DNA of 64,000 nt, taken from assembly GCA_002007465.1 (NCBI GenBank), contig LNAC01000349.1, positions 866,726 to 930,725 of the forward strand. The letters are read 5' to 3'. A program made the translations under genes and the position numbers. The first letter of the stretch is position 1. Every line of letters begins with the position of its first letter. The notes below the pieces were generated by a model. It saw only the letters and a program-made list of their open reading frames with translations. It did not search any database and was not told the origin of the DNA. This stretch comes from Ailurus styani. Its lineage: Eukaryota; Chordata; Mammalia; Carnivora; Ailuridae. Positions 35,478-48,511 of this stretch are shown piece after piece.

Positions 35478-36462
35478 AACAGTGGTTGTGAAATAAATAA
35501 TGATAGCACCATGCTTACAAACAGGGAGAAATAGAACATAAGTCATTATATGACCACTCGAGTTTTTTATTTGTGGTTAAAATTCAAGACAGTGAAACAG
35601 TATAAACTGCAAGGTATGATATTTTTGTTTCACAAGTGCAAATTTTAATTCATACATGAAATATTTTATTGAATTTGATTATCTTTTAAAATATAATTAT
35701 ATTTTCCCTTTTTAAGTGATTGATTAAAAATGAAAGAAAATAAGAAAATAACTATTACTATATTACTATTTATTATATGCTAATTATTAAAAATAATTTC
35801 ATTTTATGAAGGAAGGTGGTATTAAAAGTGATCTGCTCTGGATGTCAGATTGTTTTTATTGATCTGACACTAGGCGTGGCACTGTGTATGAACATGTACA
35901 AGATGACCCGGTTATTTAGTGAATGTTTCTTGCATAGAGTAAGCTTGACTTGGCAGGAAAAGATGGAAACAGATTAGCCTGGTAGTGTGGAAGGAATTCC
36001 TGGCTAAGTTATAGAAAGGTACAGAATCATGAATTACCTGGGTATATCAAAAATGAAAGAAAAGTGGTAATTAGGGGAGTTTGAAGAAGAGGGTAAGCCT
36101 GGGTTTTGATCTGGAATAGAAAGTCATTTAAGACCCCCAAACAAAAAGTTTATGGAAGAGGGTTTGAGTTCATTATTTTGGCAGCAATATGTAAGATGAA
36201 TGGGAACAACAGAAAACCACAATTCAAAGTCAAGTTACAAGGTTGGTCAAGTAATTGGGACATAAGCTAATGACATTCTCCTTTGGGTAGAAGTTACAGG
36301 AATGGAGAAGGAACAAATCAAAAAGATCTTATAAACTCAACATAGTAAGGATGTAAATTTCCCCCTAAATTGTCCTAAAGGCTTAATGCAATTCTTCTCA
36401 AAATTCCTGCAAGGTGTTTTATAGACCTAGGCAAGCTTATTCTAAAATATCTAAAAATAACC
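35478..36462. other. AT-rich unassigned intronic DNA
   Basis: Very AT-rich, especially 35640-35800. No gene or repeat confidently recognised. Confidence 0.45.
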
Positions 36463-36629
36463 AAGAGCATCTGACTCTTGGTTCCAGCTCAGGTCATGAT
36501 CTCAGTGTCATGATGAGGTCAAGCCCCACATCAGGCTCCATGCTCAATGTGGAGTCTGCTTAAGACTCCCTCTCCCTCTCCCTTTACCCCTCCCCACCCT
36601 CAAATAAATAAATAAATCTTTAAAAAAAA
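36463..36629 (+). mobile_element. CAN-SINE, sense, 5' truncated
   Basis: Starts inside the tRNA-derived part at 'gagcatctgactcttggttc' and keeps the CT tract and AAATAAATAAATAAATC tail. Confidence 0.9.
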
Positions 36630-36639
36630 GTTAACTCAA

Positions 36640-37075
36640 AGTGGGTCATGGACTTAAATATAAAACATGAAACTATAAAACTTTTAGGAAAAAAATAAAA
36701 TCTTTGGGATCTTGGACTAGGAAAGAGTTCTTAAACTTGACACCAAAGTATGATCCATAAAAGGAAAAATTGATTAACTGGACCTCATCAAACTTAAAAA
36801 CTTAAGCTCTGCAAAAGACCCTGGTTACAAGGTAAATAAGATACGGGGGGAGAAAAAATTTGCAACCCAACCACATTTGACAAAGGACTTTCAAACCTTT
36901 GCAGTAAAAGCAACAACAACAACAACGACAATCCAATTAGAAAATAGGTCAAAGACACAAGCAAGCATTTTATTGAAAAGGATATACAGATGGATAAATA
37001 CATGAAAAGATGTTCATCATCATTAGCCACTGGAGAAATGCAAATTAAAACCAGAGTGAGATACACGTCATGCAG
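36640..37075 (+). mobile_element. L1 3' fragment, sense
   Basis: 'gggtcatggacttaaatata', 'actggacctcatcaaactta', 'gcaagcattttattgaaaag' and 'gagaaatgcaaattaaaacc' are in the order of the L1 3' region. The SINE at 36463 sits against its left edge. Confidence 0.88.
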
Positions 37076-38050
37076 GCATTTCGAATTTTGCTGAGCCACA
37101 CGTTTATGTCACACATTGAGGGTCTGGCATATAGAGATTAATAATTTAGCCAGCAAAAGAGCTTAGCTGACCCCAGTCGCCATCTCCTAAGGTTATTTAT
37201 CCTCTTCTCATTTTGTGATATAAATTAAGCGCTTTAGTGGTATCCCCAAATATGGGAATCAACAAAGGTCTCCAGAGGTGTCTCTCTCAAAGCCGTATAT
37301 AATTCTGGTAGGATTTAGTGACTGAGTGGATAGAGGAGTAGCTCTAATGTCTTTGAAAACTGGCACCAATCAGCCATATCAGCAGCAGCTACGTGAGGTG
37401 GACAACGCCTGGGCCACTTAGCAGATGTGCAATGTGACAAGGGACCTCTTTCTCTGAGACTCACTTGCCGCCTCTGGAAATGAGGATGATAATTCTTACC
37501 TTGGGAGGCTATGTGAGGATCAGACTGAAATCCATGGATGGGTTGGAGGTATTCAGCCTCATTCTCAGCGTAGGGGTGGATATTGTTTCTACACACAACC
37601 AAGGCCGTAGTCTCCAGGAGAAGTCTAAGGGACTTTCTGAAGCAGTTTAGTTTTGTTGACCAGATGGCCAGGACTATCTGAGACAGTTCCGAATTTATTA
37701 TTCTGCCTGGTTCTTCTCTTAAGTTTTCTCCTGTTTGTCCAAGTACATATCTTGATTGAAAAACCCATCGCTGATATTATATAACCACCAGAAATCTGTG
37801 CACAAGACATTTCTGCTACCTCTTAGGGCTCTTCCAGATGTCTTCTCACTTTCTGACACAGACTTAGGAGTTCTGGGCACTCCTGGAATGTTGATCTAAT
37901 CCATTCCAGGCTGCATATCCCAGCTTGTGCCCAACCAGTCCCCGCCACTTGTTTCTTAAGATGGTGATTGTTTTACTTTTTCATATTCATGGTGACATTC
38001 CTCAAAGTAAAATCCCTCTGTGTTTCACAGCCTGATGTCCTGTGACCCAG
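37076..38050. other. Unassigned intronic DNA
   Basis: No gene or repeat confidently recognised; 37440-37540 has MIR-like phrases. Confidence 0.45.
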
Positions 38051-38097
38051 TGTACGTGCGTGTGCGTGTGCGTGTGCGTGTGTGTGTGTGTGTGTGT
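38051..38097. repeat. (GT)n/(GTGTGC)n microsatellite
   Basis: Starts as GTGTGC units and resolves into pure GT. Confidence 0.95.
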
Positions 38098-38869
38098 AAC
38101 AGAATGTGTGGTATAAATGCATGGGCTTTGAAAAAGCAATTCTATCTTAGGCCAGCAGCTTCAAGGACTTTTCTTGTTCATAAGCCCTGCATCTTCATCC
38201 AACTCGAGCAGGGCTCTGCTAAAAACAGACTGAGGTCATTCATGAGTAAATGGAAACACACCAAGAAAAAAATGAATACCAAATGTACATCAAGATCAAA
38301 AGAAAATATGAATTTCTCAATGGAATATTCAGAGCTATGCAGAGACCATTGGTTACTGCTGGTTCACATAAAATTGAAGGTCAGAGCATGTTTTCATGAA
38401 GTTCTTTAAAAGGCAGGGACCAGCCAGAGGCTATGATTTGAGTATCCCACAAGGATGATTTCCCAAAAAGCCAGCTGAATCCTGAATTACACAGGGAATA
38501 TGTTTCCCCCAAACACTATAATAAATGTAAAATATAACTAGGAGCGTCAAAGTCTGTGGGACTCAGGAACTCTGAGCACAGTATTTTCATTTAAAAACAA
38601 ACATACAAAAGATTGCAATGGTATTAGGAGCCACGAAATACTTGATCACAAATTATACTTTGATGGATTTCCAAAATCTAATATATATTAAATCCATGTG
38701 ACAAACCATTCATTCTCCTGCCGAGCTTTGTCTATAGAGGCAAGTGTGGCTCCCTGGGTGTAGACACATTCATTTACATAGTCAGTCGTGCATTTATTCA
38801 GGAAAGAGTTACTGGGCACCCAGGAGGTACCAGGGTGCATGCTGAAAGAGCGCAGAGTAGGCGGCCAGT
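38098..38869. other. Unassigned intronic DNA
   Basis: The 129-codon frame from 38020 that spans this array is not a gene. Its start is a run of repeat-derived Val/Arg/Cys and no domain follows. Confidence 0.5.
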
Positions 38870-39082
38870 TAAAGAGTGGGATTTGGAGTCAGAGAGACTC
38901 AGCTTAGAGCCCAGCTTCACCACATGCCAACTGACCGATGTTCAGCAAGGGCGTCAACTCTTCGCCCCTGAACTCTCATCTGTGAATGATGAGAATTCAC
39001 ATCTCATCCTTCCCTTGCAGGTAGGCGTTCAATGAAGTAATACATATGTGATACTGAACCCAGTTCCTGGCACATGATAAAC
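38870..39082 (+). mobile_element. MIR SINE, sense
   Basis: 'gtgggatttggagtcagaga', 'ctgaactctcatctgtgaat' and 'cccagttcctggcacatgat' are in MIR order. Confidence 0.8.
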
Positions 39083-39702
39083 GTCTTCAGGAAAAGGAGG
39101 AGCAGGGAGAGCTAGTACTCCAAACATTTATACTTGCCAAACTCAGACATACCCTGGTTTCTTGCTCCCTCCTTTTCTGAAAGAATGCTGCCAAGATACC
39201 CTCACCCGCCCACACACTCCTACAATCAAAAATAGACTTAGTCACCAAGAAAAAGGGCCACCAGGAGGTGGGAGCATGCAGAGACAAGCTTAGAAGACAA
39301 AGCTATGGGAAGAGAAATATAATTAGATATCAAGACTGGGTTTATCTTTGCCATCCCTTTTCTCCCAGAGACCAGGTAGGAATATAGCTTCCCCTTCTGT
39401 CTACAGGGAGGAGAGGCCACAGACACTTGTGGACATCCAGAGTCCTCTGACCAGTGAGAATTCTCGTTACAGAATTCTCCAGAAACACATCCACACCTGC
39501 TGCCCACCCCCTTCTCAGTTCCTCCTCATGTCGGAGTGAACTCACTTGTGAGCAGGGTCTCACAGATAAGCCCAGCTTTGGCCAATAGGACAGACAGGAG
39601 TCAGGGGAACTCTGTGGCAGTGGCTCTGTGGTTATGAGACTTAAAGGAAATACTGTTGTGGAGCAGGCAGCAGCCAAGAGTGGGGGAGATGGACTCGGGA
39701 AA
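39083..39702. other. Unassigned intronic DNA
   Basis: No gene or repeat recognised. Confidence 0.45.
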
Positions 39703-39887
39703 TAAGGTTACCATATTTAGCAAATAAAAAATACAAAACAACTAAATTTGAATTTCAGGTAAACAATAAATCATGTTTTTATATATGTCCCATGCAATAT
39801 TGGAAACATACTTACACTAAAAATTATTTGTTGTTTACCTGAAATTCAAATTTAACCAAGTGTTCTGTATTTTCGCTGGCAGCCCTA
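39703..39887. mobile_element. Palindromic DNA element (MITE-like)
   Basis: The whole 185 bp is an imperfect inverted repeat. Arms at about 39743-39766 and 39831-39854 are exact complements over 24 bp (left arm begins taaatttgaatttc). The outer parts 'taaggttaccatatttagc' and 'tcgctggcagccct' pair less well. This is the structure of a small nonautonomous DNA transposon; the family was not named. Confidence 0.65.
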
Positions 39888-40169
39888 CTCAGAAGGGGAA
39901 TGAGAACAACATCGTCCATTTTCCCGTGCTTCTGTCTGATACCGGATGAGAGGCGGTGTCTCTGGAGAGACCATCAATCTGCTATTTGGTGGGTTCACCC
40001 TACTATGGCTAAAGTCTGTGTGGCCTGGTGCCTTTGAGTAGACTTTGGGTCAGAATCTCTGTGCAGGGCACGGTGTTGGGTGTGAGGAATTCAGAGAGAA
40101 GTAAAACAGTCCCTGACATAAGGACCCACTCACTCTAGAAACTAAAGTCCAATGGGACAATAATCACAA

Positions 40170-40337
40170 TAAAAATAACAATGGCAAGTATTAATATTTC
40201 TAGGAGCTTACTGAGGTATTGTTCCATGCACTTTGCAGATTATTTTATTTCAACCTCAAAACTACCCTCTGAGGTAGATTTTATTATTAACTCCAGTTTA
40301 TAAATAAGGAAACCAAACATTAGAAGTGAGGTAACCA
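40170..40337 (-). mobile_element. MIR SINE, antisense
   Basis: 'gagcttactgaggtattgtt', 'aactaccctctgaggtagat' and 'aaataaggaaaccaaacatt' follow the reversed MIR order. Its end was interrupted by a CAN-SINE. Confidence 0.75.
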
Positions 40338-40665
40338 GAGGGGCCTGAGTGGCTCAGCCGATTAAACATCTGACTCTTGATTTCAGCTCAGGTCATGATC
40401 TCAGGGTCCTGAGACTGAGCCCCTCACAGAGCTAGGTGCTGGGTGTGGAGGCTGCTCAAGAATCTCTCTCTCACTGGGGGGGTGGGAGGGTAGGGATAGG
40501 GTGGATGGGTTATGGACATTGGGGAGGGTTTGTGCTTTGGTGAATGCTGTGAAAGATGTAAGCCTGATGATTCACAGACCTGTACCCCTTGGGCAAAGAA
40601 TAAATAAAAAAAAAAGAATCTCTCTCTCCCTCTTCCTCTGCTCCTTCTCCCTTTAAAAAAAAAGC
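40338..40665 (+). mobile_element. CAN-SINE, sense, interrupted by an L1 3' end
   Basis: The head and body (40338-40472) and the CT tract plus A tail (40629-40665) are one SINE split by a nested insertion. Its own target duplications are 'gaggtaacca' at 40328-40337 and 40666-40675. Confidence 0.93.
40473..40613 (+). mobile_element. 5'-truncated L1 3' UTR nested in SINE
   Basis: A G-rich start, then 'gtgctttggtgaatgctgtg', 'gattcacagacctgtacccc' and an A-rich tail match the 3' UTR of carnivore L1. It is flanked by perfect 15-bp target duplications aagaatctctctctc (40458-40472 and 40614-40628) made from the host SINE's CT tract. Confidence 0.92.
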
Positions 40666-40675
40666 GAGGTAACCA

Positions 40676-41661
40676 TATAATTTTTTACCCAAACTGGGAA
40701 ATGTTTTTAAGTGAAAAGGATTACTATTTGTTCTGTAATTACACAGAACAACAGGCATAAACTGGAACCAACCAAGGACACCAGGATGATGGCATCAACT
40801 TACAGGAGACATGCCCAGGCCTCACTGGTAGAAAGGCGCAGTGGGAGGATTTGAACCCAGGCAGGTGGCTTGAGAACTTGTCCCCTTAACCAGAAACAGT
40901 AGACGAGGAGATTAATTTTGATGAATTCCTTCCCATTAGACTCAAATCCCTGAAGAAGAGGCCTCTTGTTTTACATTCCATCGTGTCCTTGACATGAGCA
41001 CCCACCAGCCAAGCATAGAATGGGTGCCAAAAAATACTTGATTGGCAGATGAATCTGGGAAGAGTTCATGGAGAGGGTGGGGTGGGACTGGAAAAGACTA
41101 GGGCAGGGACTGCTTTCTCTTCTTTGATCTGTCCCTCTTCCCAGATGTTTGAGGAAAGATAAGCGAGAGATGGCCATTAAGTAAGCTAAGCAAGTGCTTC
41201 CAAACCAAAACGTTGGGACATGACCCAGGAGAAGTCTGCTCTTGAGACTAAGCTGCGAAGGGCTCTCTGTCAGCCTTTGCCCACCCCGTTTCCGCAGTCA
41301 CGCAGGCGCACCCGGCTGGCCCTCTCCAGTCTCTCTGGGAGCCTATGGATTGAGACCTGGTTGCATAGCCTGGGCTGCTCTGTCCTCCGCATAGAGCTGA
41401 TCTTCTCAGTAAGTCCCCCGGAATTTCCCCAACCAGCTCCAGCCTGCTTTCCTGTGTGCTCCCAGCAGAGCCCCCGGCCTGAGGCTCCTTCAGGCTGCTT
41501 GGAGAGTGCCTTCACAGCCTGCAGCTTCCACCTCTCTTCAGGGACCTTAAGCCTGGGACAGTTCATTGTGAGCCTACATCCTCTTTCAACAGGAATCGGG
41601 AGGTCTTTAGAACAATAAACAAACCCCTCCTCCTTGCTGAGGATCACGTTTGTTGGGTTTG
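40676..41661. other. Unassigned intronic DNA
   Basis: Probably continues the split MIR for a short distance ('ggatttgaacccaggcagg' near 40849). Overlapping frames at 41220-41647 have no domain. No gene seen. Confidence 0.45.
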
Positions 41662-41870
41662 GTTTTTTTTAGTGATTTTATTTATTTATGTGAGAAAGAG
41701 AATGAGAGAGAGAGAGAGAGAGAGAGAGCATGAGAGGGGGGCTGGTCAGAAGGAGAAGCAGACTCTCTGCTGAGCAGGAAGCCCCCGAATGTGGGACCCC
41801 ATTCTGGGACTCCAGGATCATGACCTGAGCTGAAGGCAGTTGCTTAACCAACTGAGCCACCCAGGCTACT
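41662..41870 (-). mobile_element. CAN-SINE, antisense
   Basis: 'agtgattttatttatttatg', a long GA tract, body, and 'ccaactgagccacccagg' at the right. No 'cacaagtaggcagag' block, so a different subtype from the mustelid-type copies. Confidence 0.92.
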
Positions 41871-44800
41871 CATGTTTTAAGAAGAGAGAGCCAATTTGTA
41901 GAAAAGGAGAGATAGCCTCCGGCAGCTAACTCCCTTTCCTCTCTCTCCAGAAAGGTATCATTAAACCCTACTGACTCCTGCCTGACAGCGGTAGAATGCA
42001 TGAGAAAGGGCTCTTCCTGACATTTTTGTTTTACCCACAATTTCACTGCATGTAATTGAACTAACTAGAGTGTCAGCTGAGGTCATGGGCAGTGTCTTAT
42101 AAGTACAAGATACTCCTTTGAATCCCAAAAGTTTGGCACAGGCTTTTATACATGGGGATTCAATAAACACACTTAATTTGGTTTGACTGCTCAGGGTGTG
42201 CCTAAGCTTAAATATCATAAATTGCTTCTGGCACTGAAGTGTGTGTTAGTCTGGGCCAGAGAGAGGCCTACCAGGTATTTAAACCCTAATCCTCAAAATT
42301 GAAAAGAGAGGAAATCCTGCTCCCTTTTCAGTACTCCTGCCCCCTTTTCTCAGGCTCTTTCCAATTCTAGATCTTTACCACTGTAGAGCTAGGGGACCTT
42401 GAATAGGTCTGCAAACTTCCTAGAGCCTTGTGTACCTGGCACTGAATCAGGCAGCTTCAACAAGATCTTAAGGCCCCCTCCCAACTCTGCCATCCCAGAA
42501 TCCCAGGATGCTGGCTGCCCAAGCAGTGGGGAGCAGACATAGAGTATGGAGTCAATGGTTGGAGGAAGGAGAAAATAAATACAGAACTGCGAAGGAAAAA
42601 AGCCCGGGAGACAAAGGTGCATGTTGCCTCTACTTTGGTCTTTGCCAAGAGGATGGCATCTTGCCATGTGCCCCATGAGGTCCGGCTGATGCCTGCACAT
42701 GTGGGCCAGTCTTTCCTTTCACTCATTCATCCGAGAGTGAATGCCGCCTTGTTCCACGTGCCGCTCAGGAAGGGGTCAATCACTAGACTGTCTGCCGAGC
42801 TCAGGAGCAGCGTCTTATAAGTGGGATAAGATGGAATAGCTTCTCGTGGAGTTTACAGAATAGATAAAAATAAGTCATTTAACAACACAAAAACAAAACC
42901 ACTCAATTAAGCATCAAGTGTCTATCAGTTACTCTGAAACTATGTAACAAGTACTCCCTCCTTTTTGGGATCAGAGATGGCTTCCCAGAGAAAGTGACCT
43001 GGAAGTGAATCCCTCGGTGCCTGGATCTTTCCCAGAAGGTCCATCCACCTCTTGATTCTCCTCACTATGATTGATCCTGATGGATCTTGTAAATCACCAA
43101 TTTTTTACCATTGTTTCCTTGATGGAAGCTTTACAGCGGCATCCTTGTATGTAAATTTGAGTACCGACTTAGTCTCCCTTTGGAGTCTCTTTTAGGCTGT
43201 TACCCCAGGCCTTGCTGCTGCCTTCTGAATGCCCCCAGAGGCATCCCTGACCCCTTCTGAGTACCCAGGGAAGGGATCAGGACCTGAGCCTTAGCATTTA
43301 AAAGTGCCCGTCCCTGGGCTACCCGTGGGTCAGATCTGACGCTCATATTTTCTATTGCAAACAGCAAACTGCAGAAAATTCCAATCCTGAAGCTGTTACA
43401 GGGAAAGTGAGAACAAAAGTTAGGATTTAAAGCAAAAGAGATCAGTTTGATATCTAGCTCCTCGAACTCTGGACATGAGAATATTTAAGTGGTACACTAG
43501 CATTTTCTTCACTAGTTGTGTGCATCCTTTATGTACTCTGACTACCTCCTCCCCTAAGAAGGTGTCTGGAAATCTGACAGTAGTTCTTAGTGCCGTCTTC
43601 ATTACAGAACCATAATCCTAGAAATACCTGGTGAAAATCATTTGTAAAGACAGGGGTATAATAGTTGTCAGTGAGGAGAGGAGTGAGCATGTTCTGGTCA
43701 TCATAATATCTAGTCTCGGAATGAATGCTGGTTCCTTATAGAAGACATTCAGAGAATAGGAGGTCATTTTTGAGCTGCAAAGCCTCAAGATAAAAGCTTG
43801 AATATCATCATCCCTTGGTATTTTAATAAACCACCAATTGCTACTAATTTTTGCCTGATTTTACATGAAGGATAATACATTACCTGCGAAGGTAAAGATG
43901 AAGTCTGTCTGCAGGAGCACATCTTTTGTTGGGATCTATCTGATTCATAGAATAAGTTGGGGAAGGGGAACGTATTAGTCTCCAAAATACTCTATATCTC
44001 ATTCCTCAACTGTGTTGCTTGGGACCACAGAAACAGAAGCTCCTAGAAATTAGATATCTTGATTTGCATCATAAAATAGTGTCCAGAATTCTAGACGATA
44101 CAGCAGAGATTTGTGTCCTGTTTTGGGGTGGTTTATTCTTTTTGAGGTTACAAGAAAGTCGTGGGATGGTGCATTTCAGTAGGAGGAGGGAGAAAGCAAA
44201 GGCATGAGCCATGGTCTTCAAAGAACTTTGATGGGACTAGAGAGAGTAGTGCTGGGGAAAGGACCACAAAAACCCAGCTAGCCCCGCTGTGGACCTTGGT
44301 CTTTGCAAGGGAGAAACACAGTCAGATCTGTGTTTTTGAAATCTCATTCTGGCAGCTGGCAGTGAGATGGATTGAGTAGACTCTGATTCCTAAAAACCCC
44401 GATGACGTCATCCCTCTGCCACCTCCCCAGTCCCTTCAAGTTCAATTGCTCCGAGAGCTCCTCCCGAATTCTTTCGACAGAATTCTTAAAGAGGATCTCT
44501 CTCTAAATTTCTCTAAGAGTAAACCTGAGAATTTGCAGGGGAATCACCTGGAGTCTCTACTACTCTGAAGCCCCCAAGGGCTTTTGCCTGCTAATATGTG
44601 AGAACCTCCAGAGCCTGGTTTCCAGGCAGGCCTCCTTGCCTGTCTCAACCAATGGGAATGAGCATCTCTTCAAGCCCTGGGTCCCGTGGTAAAGTCTGTG
44701 TCTGTAGATGCCTGATGCAAAGTCTTAGCATATGAACACGCAAGAGATTTTCAAGTGCTAACAGAATGGGTGAGATTTGGTGATTTTTTTTCTTTTGCTT

Positions 44801-46169
44801 GACTGTATTTTTACATTTGCAGTACTTAGATTTGCAGTACAAATGATTTGCAGTACAATCACTTTTTAAAAGTTAAAGAAAATAAGTTTAATGGGCACCT
44901 AGTATTTGCAAGCACCGAACAAGCTCATGTAAGAAATGAGTTGTTCCAAAAGGGTTACATACTGCAGGGAAGTGCTCTTCTTTTCAGCAGGAAAGAGAGG
45001 CCTTGTAACAACAGGAAGCGCCGGGAGGCTGAGGAACCCAGGCTTCCAAGCAGAGCTGTTCTGGAAACAATGGCTGCCTGTGGCTCGGGAATATTGGGCA
45101 GGAAATGAAAGGATGCTGGGACAGGGGGTACAGCGAGGAGCTGATAAGCACTACCTGGCTGTCCTTCGCATGGACTTAGAGGGCCAGTGATGAAGTTGTT
45201 TTTTCTAAATGCTCCTCATCTTTCGTCAGCAAATTTGATTTTAGAAAAACACAGAAATGAAAAGAACCCAGGGTGCCATAGGTCTGGAAACCATTAGGAA
45301 GCTGAGCCTCCTGGGAAACCAGAAGGTACAATAAGCAAGAGAAGGTATTTCTTACCCTCAGGGCATGGTCACCTTACGTGGGGGGTGGGGGGGGGCCTTC
45401 AGATGGACTCACACCCTTTCAAGCTAAGTCCCCGGAGGACTCCCTGAATCCGTAATAATAAAAATAGCATTGAGCTAATAGGAGTTCAGTTATACCAAGG
45501 GAGATATGTAAAACTTTCTGAGATTGATGTTTATATTTATTTAACACAAATTTCCATTCATACGGGAAAGGTAAGTTTTGGGAGACATTCATACAAGTAG
45601 GAAACAAAAACAAAAGTAACAAAAACGAACGCTAGCGATTTGCCCTGGAAGACCTAGATAGAAACCAGCATGGGTGAGAACGTGAACACTGCTGGTAGAA
45701 GCCAAGTCTGTCTTCTCAGTCTGGAGCCCAGCTTCATCCAGGAAGTTTACATGTCACGGGATGTTAGACCTGGAGGGAACTTTAGCCGTCATCTAGATCC
45801 AAAACTTGCTCTTGGTACAGATGAAAGTCTAAGGCTGGGAGTGTCTTCTTTTTCCCCACCTTGGGAGACATACAGCTGATTCATGTGGCTTTAACTGATA
45901 AGAACCCAGCCCTAGTACCTGTGGGAGAATTCAAAAGGGGAACAGTTACTCTCCTCAAAGGTCTGAAATCTGGTACTGGGCGGGGGGGGGGGTGTTGGGG
46001 AGCAGTGTCTGGTGGAAAACTCAGCTTTCTTAACTCATTGTTTTACATCTTTGTGTATCATCAGGGTGCTCTTGGATAGGAAATCACCTCTGCTTCCTGC
46101 TGCTTTCTGGTCTTCCCTGTGCCTGGGTTGTGCCTCAGTTTCCCTAGCTTGAAGGTCATGTTTATAAAA
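41871..46169. other. Mostly unassigned intronic DNA
   Basis: About 4.3 kb without a gene. Possible old dispersed repeats lie at 42790-43010, at 44520-44600 (hAT-like, 'ggggaatcacctggagtctc') and at 45740-45850 ('ggagggaactttagccgtca'). G-runs occur near 45378-45394 and 45979-45993. Confidence 0.4.
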
Positions 46170-46350
46170 TGTACTGGAAAGTGCATGAACTTTGGATTTG
46201 AACAGGCACCCTACCTTTGCCACTAGCTGTTCAACCATGGGCAAATTATTCAGCTACACATCATCTTGGTTGCCCATCTATAAAATAGCAATAGGAATGC
46301 CTACAAGTCAGGGTTGTGAGAATTAAATGAAATAATGATCGTTAAGTATG
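46170..46350 (+). mobile_element. MIR SINE, sense
   Basis: 'gcatgaactttggatttgaa', 'ccatgggcaaattattcagc' and 'gggttgtgagaattaaatga' follow MIR order. Confidence 0.82.
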
Positions 46351-48169
46351 ATACTCCACAAAGCTTTTGACGAGTGCATCCCATGACCACCCACTAGGCA
46401 TGCAAAAAAAAAAAAATGTGGCCTGGATACACTCAGCTGAGAAAAAAAGTCACGTTGTCCTCGTTCTTAAGATGAATGGTGTTAGTGAAGCATACCATTC
46501 AAGAAACAGGTTTACTTTCCCTGTTTATCTCTCGTTAACCTGCTCAGCAACCATCCCTTCTCCCCCAAGACTCTCCCTGGAGGCATATGAGGTCATCTCC
46601 TTTACACGTTACCAAGGTAGAGCCTCTATCCGTGGCATCCCTAGAACCAGGGGGCAAGGAAGAGGGGGTGCTGGTCCAGGAACTAAAACCTTGAGCAGGT
46701 GACCGAAGCTGACTGTGGCCTTCATGCAGTTAAACTGAGGATTTGAATGATTTGTTGGCAATGGAAAGGAAAGTGGTTCTCACAAGCTGGGCCTGGGTGT
46801 ACTCTGGGGTGTGACTGAAAGTTCAGCCCCATGGAATGAGTGATGCCTGTCCCACAAGTACCCTGGGAACGAAGTCAGACAGTTGGAAGGACGAGCATTT
46901 AAAAAGTCTACAAATGACACACAGTCCAGAAGCCTCCATTTTCAGCAACGGGACAAGGTCCTTCCGTACTGTTCCTTTGTACAAGGTGAACCAGGCCAGC
47001 TAAGCCCCAGGCCATGGAGGGACTCCTGGGAGGCTTGTTTTCCCTGGATGCAGCCTCATCCTGTCCCACCCCTTGTCTCTACTCAGTACCGTCCTTCCTT
47101 GAGGCCAGAGCCACCTCCCTCCTCCACCTCACCACCAGCCCCTTGAGGCTGTTTCCACTTGCCCACTAACTCGCTGATCATGTGGGGTCCCAGATATTTC
47201 CCTGCCCTCAACCAGCCTTTTACCTCTGAGTCAGAAATGCACTAGAGAAATTTCAGGAATCGGCTGGAAAAGAGTGAGCCTTCTCCTTCTCCCTTTCTCT
47301 TTCATCCTTAACAAAAGCATAAAGGACCCTCTCCATTAACCTTCATTTTTTTCTTTTTGGAGCAACAGGTTTGGGGGTCAGTCTTTTCTCTCATAGTATC
47401 TCCTCTCCCTGCCCAGCTTTCTCAAAGGGCTATTCCATGACAGGAAGAATTCAAGGGTTAGCCCTCATGAGGTAGCTGAGAGAGTCTGGTCCTAGAGCTG
47501 CCGGGATTGGACATCATCCTACAGGCATCAGGGAGCCACTGAATGTTCCAGAGGAAGGGAGCTTTATCATCCAGTTGGTGTTTTAGAAAGATTTGTCTCG
47601 CAGTGGAGATCAAGATGGAACAAAATCTTCCCGGGGTGTCATTAAAAACTCCCCCATTTACCTGAACACTTCTCCACCAGACTGGTCTGGTCAGCATTCC
47701 TGGAATTCACCACATTGTTTCTTGCCTTCCCACCTTGTTTACACCATTCCCTGCACCAGAAAGTGGGTGGCATTTATTATATGTGCGGTGCTTCGGCAAG
47801 CGCTCTGGGCGTCTCGCGGTATATATGATACACATTACCTCACGTTGTATGACATCGCTTCACACCATCTCCCGTCACCCCCTCAAACCAGCATCAAGAG
47901 CTCTTATGGCCTGGCCTGGATTTGTCCGTCTTTATCCACTTACATCACACACGTGAGTCCTTCGGGGTGAGGGTCCTGTCCCAGCAGCCTCTAGTGTGGT
48001 CCCCCTATACCGCCGGCACCCTGTAACTGCACCCAATCTCCTCTTTGGCTCAGCACCCAAAGCCCTGCCTGACCTCCCCCACCACATGTAATCTCTTTAG
48101 GAGGACTTCTATCACATTTTTTGTGCTTCTCTAGAGCTCTTAACACAGTTTGCTTGATATTTTCATATT
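46351..48169. other. Unassigned intronic DNA
   Basis: No gene recognised. Part of 47690-48140 has L2-like phrases ('gccctgcctgacctccccca') but is too diverged to call. Confidence 0.4.
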
Positions 48170-48320
48170 GGCCAAGTTACTTAATGCCCTCTGAGCTTTA
48201 GCTTCCTCATTTATCAAGAAGGGGTGAATACCTCCCCTCATAAGGTGGTTGTGCGTTGGGTACAAATAATGTATGAAAGCATAGAGCTCAGGGATCAGCA
48301 CAAGGAAGATGCACAGTAAT
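48170..48320 (+). mobile_element. MIR SINE, sense
   Basis: 'ggccaagttacttaatgccc' followed by 'tctgagctttagcttcctca' matches the MIR core. Confidence 0.75.
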
Positions 48321-48511
48321 TTCCATTCCTTTCTTGTCTTTCTGAGGACAAAGGTCTTACTTACCTTTTCGTCCTTTGGGCTAGATAGCTTCTCTATACA
48401 TTTTACTGAGAATCACTGTCCCTGGGAAAGAAGGGGTGCATTGATAGCAGCTGGGGCGAGTCAGGGTGGACACCAGAGGGAGGATCTGGACACTTCTACA
48501 AGAAAGACTTT

